64,000 nucleotides of DNA from Mesoterricola sediminis. GTDB taxonomy: Bacteria > Acidobacteriota > Holophagae > Holophagales > Holophagaceae. The notes beneath the pieces were generated by a model, which saw nothing but the letters and a program-made list of their open reading frames with translations, was not told the DNA's origin and made no database searches. Shown here one piece after another: positions 60,307 to 64,000 of this stretch (position 1 is its first letter; each line of letters starts with the position of its first letter). Made by a program: the position numbers and the translations under genes. The DNA lies in assembly GCF_030295425.1 (NCBI RefSeq), contig NZ_AP027081.1, positions 1,674,001 to 1,738,000 of the forward strand, given 5' to 3'.

Positions 60307-61818
60307 ATGGACGGCGGTCCGAAGGCGGGTGGCGCCCGCTCCCAGTTCTTCACCCGGAAACCCCTGGATCGGCTCCTGGCCGAAGTGGAGGGTGACCAGC
60401 GGCTCCTGCGGGCGCTCGGGCCCGTCCAGCTCACGGCCCTCGGCGTGGGCGCGGCCATCGGAGCCGGCATCTTCGTCGCCACGGGGGCCGCGGCCCGGGA
60501 GGTGGCCGGGCCCGCCCTGATGCTCAGCTACCTGGTGGCGGCCATCACCTGCGTCTTCGCGGCCCTCTGCTACGCGGAGTTCGCCGCCATGGTGCCGGTG
60601 GCGGGCTCGGCCTACACCTACGCCTACGCGACGCTGGGGGAGCTCTTCGCCTGGATCATCGGCTGGGACCTGATCCTGGAATACGGGGTCTCCAGCGCGG
60701 CGGTGGCCACGGGCTGGTCGGCCTACGCCCAGGGGCTCCTGGCCAAGGCGGGCCTGGCCGTGCCCGCGGCCCTGGCCGAGTCCCCCTGGCGCTACGACAC
60801 GGCCACGGGCGGCCTCGCGCCCACGGGCTCCCTGTGCAACCTGCCGGCGGTGCTCGTCGTCCTGGCGGTGACGGCCGTGCTCGTGCGGGGCATCCGCCAC
60901 AGCAGCCGGTTCAACACGGTGATGGTGGCCGTGAAGGTGGCGGCCGTGCTCTTCGTCATCCTGGCGGGGCTGGCCTACGTGCGGGCCGCCAACTGGCATC
61001 CCTTCGCGCCCTTCGGTTGGACGGGCCTCTCCTTCTTCGGCCATACGGTGGCGGGCCAGGTGGACCCGGGCGGCAAGCCCGTGGGCATGCTGGCGGGCGC
61101 GGCCATCATCTTCTTCGCCTACATCGGGTTCGATTCCATCTCCACCCACACGGAAGAGGCCAAGAACCCCCAGCGGGACGTGCCCATCGGGATCATCGCG
61201 TCCCTGCTGGTGTGCTCCGTCCTCTACATCGCCCTGGTGGCGGTCCTGACGGGCATGGTCCCCTTCGACCAGCTGGACATCCACGCCCCGGTGTCCCTGG
61301 CCTTCAAGGCCCAGGGCATGGGCTGGGCCGAGAGCCTGGTGGGGGCCGCCGGCGTGGCGGGCATCACCTCCGTCCTCCTGGTGATGATGCTGAGCGGCCC
61401 CCGGGTGTTCCTGGCCATGGCCCGGGACGGCCTGCTGCCCCGGGACGTGTTCGGCACCGTGCACCCCCGGTGGCGCACGCCCTGGCGGTCCACCCTCCTG
61501 GTGGGCGCCTGCGTGGCCGTGATGGCGGGCCTCCTGCCCGTGGACGTGCTGCTCCACCTGACCAACATCGGCACCCTCCTGGCCTTCGTCATCGTGTGCG
61601 CCGCCGTGCTCATCATGCGCCGCACCCATCCCGGGGCGCACCGGCCCTTCCGCTGCCCCTGGGTGCCCCTGGTGCCCCTCCTGGGCATGGGCTCCTGCCT
61701 CCTCCTCATGTTCAGCCTGCCCGCCGCCAACTGGTGGCGCCTCCTGGGGTGGCTGGCCTTGGGCTTCGTCGTCTACCTGGCCTATGGGCGACACCACAGC
61801 ACCCTCCGTGCCAGCTGA
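60307..61818 (+). CDS. APC-superfamily amino-acid permease, tandem copy B
   Basis: A 503-residue paralogue of the preceding gene, with the same helix motifs (GVGAAIGAGIFVATG, GSAYTYAYATLGELFAWIIGW, FFAYIGFDSISTHTEEAKN, LSGPRVFLAMARDGLLP). Differences concentrate in the N-terminal 20 residues, helix 5 loops and the helix 6-7 stretch. ATG 60307 follows GGAGG by six bases; a nearby ATG at 60303 is out of frame. Its 3' end overlaps the comF start by 35 bp. The pair arose by tandem duplication; retention of both hints at different substrates or regulation. Confidence 0.9.
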   Translation: MDGGPKAGGARSQFFTRKPLDRLLAEVEGDQRLLRALGPVQLTALGVGAAIGAGIFVATGAAAREVAGPALMLSYLVAAITCVFAALCYAEFAAMVPVAGSAYTYAYATLGELFAWIIGWDLILEYGVSSAAVATGWSAYAQGLLAKAGLAVPAALAESPWRYDTATGGLAPTGSLCNLPAVLVVLAVTAVLVRGIRHSSRFNTVMVAVKVAAVLFVILAGLAYVRAANWHPFAPFGWTGLSFFGHTVAGQVDPGGKPVGMLAGAAIIFFAYIGFDSISTHTEEAKNPQRDVPIGIIASLLVCSVLYIALVAVLTGMVPFDQLDIHAPVSLAFKAQGMGWAESLVGAAGVAGITSVLLVMMLSGPRVFLAMARDGLLPRDVFGTVHPRWRTPWRSTLLVGACVAVMAGLLPVDVLLHLTNIGTLLAFVIVCAAVLIMRRTHPGAHRPFRCPWVPLVPLLGMGSCLLLMFSLPAANWWRLLGWLALGFVVYLAYGRHHSTLRAS

Positions 61819-62506
61819 GGGGCTGCCCTGCCGGGGCTGCCTGGGCCGGATCGGCCCCGGCGCCCAGGCGGGGCTCTGCGGCCGGTGCTGGAGCCTGCTG
61901 ACGCCCCTGTCCGAGATCCGCTGCCCCCGCTGCGCCCTGGACCACGGGTGGGGCGGGCCCTGCGCGGACCCCGGCCCCTGGCGCCGGGGGGACGCCTTCT
62001 GGGACTACCACGGGGGCCTGGGGGCCCTCCTCGTGCCGGGCATCAAGCGGGGGGAGGGCGGCTGGCGGCGGGCCCTCCTGGCCCGGGCGGGCCGGATGCC
62101 GCTCCCCCCCTGGGCGGCCGAGGCCGATTGGGTCTGCGCCTCTCCCACCGGGCGCCTGCGTCGCCTGCTCAGGGGCTTCGACCTGGCCGAGGAGGCGGGG
62201 GCGCTGGTGGCCTCCCGGCTGGGGCGGCCCTTCCGGGCCCTCCTGCGGAAGCCCTGGTTCGCGCCCCGCCAGGCCGCCCTCACGGAGGGCGAACGGCGCC
62301 GGTCGAAGGTGCCCGTGACCCTGGCGGACCCGGCGGGGGTGGCGGGCGCCTTCGTGCTCCTGGTGGACGACGTCTGGACGACGGGGGCCACCCTCCGGCG
62401 GTGCGCCGGGGCCCTGGCGGCGGCCGGGGCGCGGGAGGTGGCGGTGCTGGCCCTGTTCCGGGCCGGAAGGAAGGGTGGCTCCCGGGCGGGGGGCGGGGTA
62501 TCCTGA
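61784..62506 (+). CDS. comF: ComF-family phosphoribosyltransferase-like protein
   Basis: A 240-residue protein linked in other bacteria to DNA uptake and purine salvage-like folds. An N-terminal zinc-ribbon has three Cys pairs (CRGC, CGRC and CPRC), followed by a type I phosphoribosyltransferase domain with the PRPP loop LLVDDVWTTGATLRRC near residue 190. The RRSKV segment before it is also typical. The ATG lies 35 bp inside the permease gene; an extended overlap of this kind is unusual but the zinc ribbon begins right after it (LPCRGC). No other competence gene is nearby. Confidence 0.87.
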   Translation: MGDTTAPSVPAEGLPCRGCLGRIGPGAQAGLCGRCWSLLTPLSEIRCPRCALDHGWGGPCADPGPWRRGDAFWDYHGGLGALLVPGIKRGEGGWRRALLARAGRMPLPPWAAEADWVCASPTGRLRRLLRGFDLAEEAGALVASRLGRPFRALLRKPWFAPRQAALTEGERRRSKVPVTLADPAGVAGAFVLLVDDVWTTGATLRRCAGALAAAGAREVAVLALFRAGRKGGSRAGGGVS

Positions 62507-62559
62507 TGTCTTGGCCCGAACGGTCTCCCGGGGTGGCCTGCCTTCGCACGGAGTCAACC

Positions 62560-63552
62560 ATGTCGACGAAAGCCGCCTTCGCCCCGGGTCCCGTGGGTTC
62601 CTTCATCAAGCACCACTACCGCCACTTCAACGCGGCGGCCCTCATGGACGCCACGGAGGGATACCGGGTCCACCTGGAGCAGGGGGGCAAGATGATGATC
62701 AGCATGGCCGGTGCCATGAGCACGGCCGAGCTGGGCCTGAGCCTGGCCGAGATGATCCGCCAGGACAAGGTGCACCTCATCACCTGCACGGGCGCCAACC
62801 TGGAGGAGGACATCTTCAACCTGGTGGCCCACGATTTCTACGAGCGGGTGCCCCACTACCGGGACCTCACCCCCGCGGACGAGCAGGCCCTGCTGGACCG
62901 CCACATGAACCGGGTCACCGACACCTGCATCCCCGAGATGGAGGCCATGCGCCGCATCGAGAAGGCGATCCTCAAGGAGTGGATGGAGGCCGACCAGAAG
63001 GGCGAGCGCTACTTCCCCCATGAGTTCTTCTACCGGCTCCTGCGCTCGGGCGTCCTGGAGGAGCACTTCCAGATCGACGTGAAGAACAGCTGGATGATCG
63101 CCGCCTGCGAGAAGAACCTGCCCATCGTCGTCCCCGGCTGGGAGGACAGCACCCTGGGCAACATGTTCGCCGCCGCCGTCATCCGCGGGGACGTGAAGAA
63201 CGTCCACACCGTGCGCACGGGCATCGAGTACATGACCTGGCTGGCGAAGTTCTACCAGGAGATCACCCACGACGCGAGCCTGGGCATGTTCCAGATCGGC
63301 GGCGGCATCGCCGGCGACTTCCCCATCTGCGTGGTGCCCATGCTGCACCAGGACCTGGAGCTGGAGGCCCCCCTCTGGGGCTACTTCTGCCAGATCAGCG
63401 ATTCGACGACGAGCTATGGGTCCTACTCCGGCGCCGTTCCCAACGAGAAGATCACCTGGGGCAAGCTCGGCGAGAAGACGCCCAAGTTCATCGTGGAAAG
63501 CGACGCCACCATCGTGGCGCCCCTCATGTTCGCGTATCTGCTGGGCTGGTAG
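62560..63552 (+). CDS. Deoxyhypusine synthase-like protein
   Basis: A 330-residue member of the deoxyhypusine synthase family. In eukaryotes and archaea the enzyme moves an aminobutyl group from spermidine to eIF5A; bacteria lack that target, and bacterial members may make homospermidine or have other roles. Features are SMAGAMSTAELGLSLAEM, LITCTGANLEEDIFN, VPGWEDSTLGNMFAA, FQIGGGIAGDFPI and the catalytic Lys302 in ITWGKLGEK. The usual DSGARPDE loop reads SYGSYSGAVPNE. ATG 62560 follows ACGGAG. It stands alone between comF and a small cytochrome gene, without polyamine genes nearby. Confidence 0.88.
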   Translation: MSTKAAFAPGPVGSFIKHHYRHFNAAALMDATEGYRVHLEQGGKMMISMAGAMSTAELGLSLAEMIRQDKVHLITCTGANLEEDIFNLVAHDFYERVPHYRDLTPADEQALLDRHMNRVTDTCIPEMEAMRRIEKAILKEWMEADQKGERYFPHEFFYRLLRSGVLEEHFQIDVKNSWMIAACEKNLPIVVPGWEDSTLGNMFAAAVIRGDVKNVHTVRTGIEYMTWLAKFYQEITHDASLGMFQIGGGIAGDFPICVVPMLHQDLELEAPLWGYFCQISDSTTSYGSYSGAVPNEKITWGKLGEKTPKFIVESDATIVAPLMFAYLLGW

Positions 63553-63601
63553 TCGCCCGTCTGGCTGGGGTGGCAATTAAAGATAAATGCATCCTCTTCT
63601 C

Positions 63602-63629
63602 TTGCCCCCTGGTCCGCCCGAAGTTAGAC
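63602..63629 (+). promoter_or_regulatory. Candidate promoter of the cytochrome gene
   Basis: TTGCCC at 63602-63607 and TTAGAC at 63624-63629, 16 bp apart, 24 bp before the ATG. Pattern match only. Confidence 0.35.
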
Positions 63630-63653
63630 TTTGAACACCTTCAGGAGGAACAC

Positions 63654-63842
63654 ATGAAGCGTTTCGCGCTCTCTCTCGTCGTCATCCTGGCCGCCGCCTC
63701 CTTCGCGTCCGCCACCGTCAAGATCCAGGCCGAAGCCAAGGCCAAGGATCCCAAGGTCACCTGCAAGACCTGCCACACCGGCATGCCCTGCACCAAGGCC
63801 AACCTGACCGACGAAGGCAAGAAGTGGCTCCCCAAGAAGTAG
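63654..63842 (+). CDS. Small exported one-haem c-type cytochrome-like protein
   Basis: A 62-residue precursor. KRFALSLVVILAAASFASA is a cleavable signal peptide, leaving a mature chain of about 42 residues. It has one haem-attachment motif CKTCH, followed by TGMPC and a Lys-rich C-terminus (DEGKKWLPKK). Only one Cys-pair motif and no distal Met beyond GMP are visible, so ligation is uncertain. AGGAGGAA precedes the ATG. Many small cytochromes of iron-reducing Geothrix-type bacteria carry electrons in the periplasm; that role is inferred. The mature chain is shorter than known monohaem cytochromes, so it could also be a haem chaperone-like fragment. Confidence 0.75.
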   Translation: MKRFALSLVVILAAASFASATVKIQAEAKAKDPKVTCKTCHTGMPCTKANLTDEGKKWLPKK

Positions 63843-63862
63843 CCGCGAGCCGATGACATGAA

Positions 63863-63890
63863 GAAGCGCCCGCCTTCCGGCGGGCGCTTC
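63863..63890. terminator. Bidirectional hairpin after the cytochrome gene
   Basis: GAAGCGCCCGCC pairs perfectly with GGCGGGCGCTTC around TTCC, between the cytochrome gene and a convergent partial gene. Confidence 0.7.
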
Positions 63891-63907
63891 CGCGTCAAGG
63901 GCCCGGT

Positions 63908-64000
63908 TCAGGAGAGGCCGAAGTCCGAGGTCTCCAGCTCCTTCTTCACGGCGGACATGAAGAGGTCGGCGGTGGCGCCGTCGATGATGCGGTGATCGAA
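63908..64000 (-). CDS. Dihydrolipoamide acyltransferase (E2), C-terminal end only
   Basis: The last 30 codons of a gene that runs off the window edge. The product reads FDHRIIDGATADLF and ends ETSDFGLS. DHRxxDG is the catalytic signature at the C-terminus of E2 subunits of 2-oxoacid dehydrogenase complexes (His and Asp take part in acyl transfer). Which complex (pyruvate, 2-oxoglutarate or branched chain) cannot be told from this piece. It is convergent with the cytochrome gene and shares its hairpin terminator. Confidence 0.85.
   Translation of the reverse strand, partial: FDHRIIDGATADLFMSAVKKELETSDFGLS

Overview
This window is a GC-rich (roughly 70% by eye), densely coded chromosomal segment of a Gram-negative bacterium. 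LpxK and several outer-membrane beta-barrels show an LPS-bearing outer membrane. The gene mix (Oar-type TonB receptor with an N-terminal carboxypeptidase-like domain, class II ribonucleotide reductase NrdJ, EtfAB, many lipoproteins, a one-haem cytochrome) fits Acidobacteriota, most likely class Holophagae (Geothrix/Holophaga-like). That placement is inference; there is no 16S or ribosomal protein cluster here.

Left part (1-31.7 kb): mostly housekeeping and envelope genes in short operons. It holds a GT8 glycosyltransferase, rpoZ, coaBC, a three-PAS histidine-kinase-like protein that has lost its catalytic residues, a divergent biotin carboxylase plus biotin carrier pair, IS copy 1, an S41 peptidase, a lone receiver protein, a NodB deacetylase, a qorR/qorB-like pair, a RES-type toxin-antitoxin pair, tRNA-Gly(CCC), lpxK, a cNMP/FHA protein, a very odd secreted 1082-residue zinc-finger protein, etfAB, murG, a catalytically dead S41 protein with a YibQ-like deacetylase, glpX/cutA, and two large lipoproteins (FG-GAP and metzincin-like).

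Middle part (31.7-53.2 kb): a glycan utilisation locus. A leftward eight-gene operon (44181 to 34390) encodes outer-membrane proteins, a TonB receptor, a DUF3472-type protein, a ROK-fold kinase, a PIG-L deacetylase, NagB and a ROK regulator. A rightward six-gene operon (44447 to 53176) encodes GalE, a sugar nucleotidyltransferase, an N-acetylhexosamine 1-kinase, a sugar porter, a GH35 beta-galactosidase and a clan GH-D glycosidase. The set fits import and breakdown of galactose/N-acetylhexosamine glycans such as mucin O-glycans. A second galE copy, identical in protein over about 300 residues, lies 11 kb away as a direct repeat.

Right part (53.3-64 kb): IS copy 2 (inverted relative to copy 1), nrdJ, an SRP RNA gene, two tandem amino-acid permeases, comF, a deoxyhypusine-synthase-like gene, a small cytochrome and the 3' end of a dihydrolipoamide acyltransferase. 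Both IS copies sit in CTAG sites that contain the amber stop codons of neighbouring genes, so no reading frame was damaged. The strongest candidates for undescribed biology are the secreted zinc-finger protein (17456-20704), the carboxylase with a remodelled bicarbonate pocket (5516-7015), and the histidine-kinase-like protein without catalytic residues (2739-4934).
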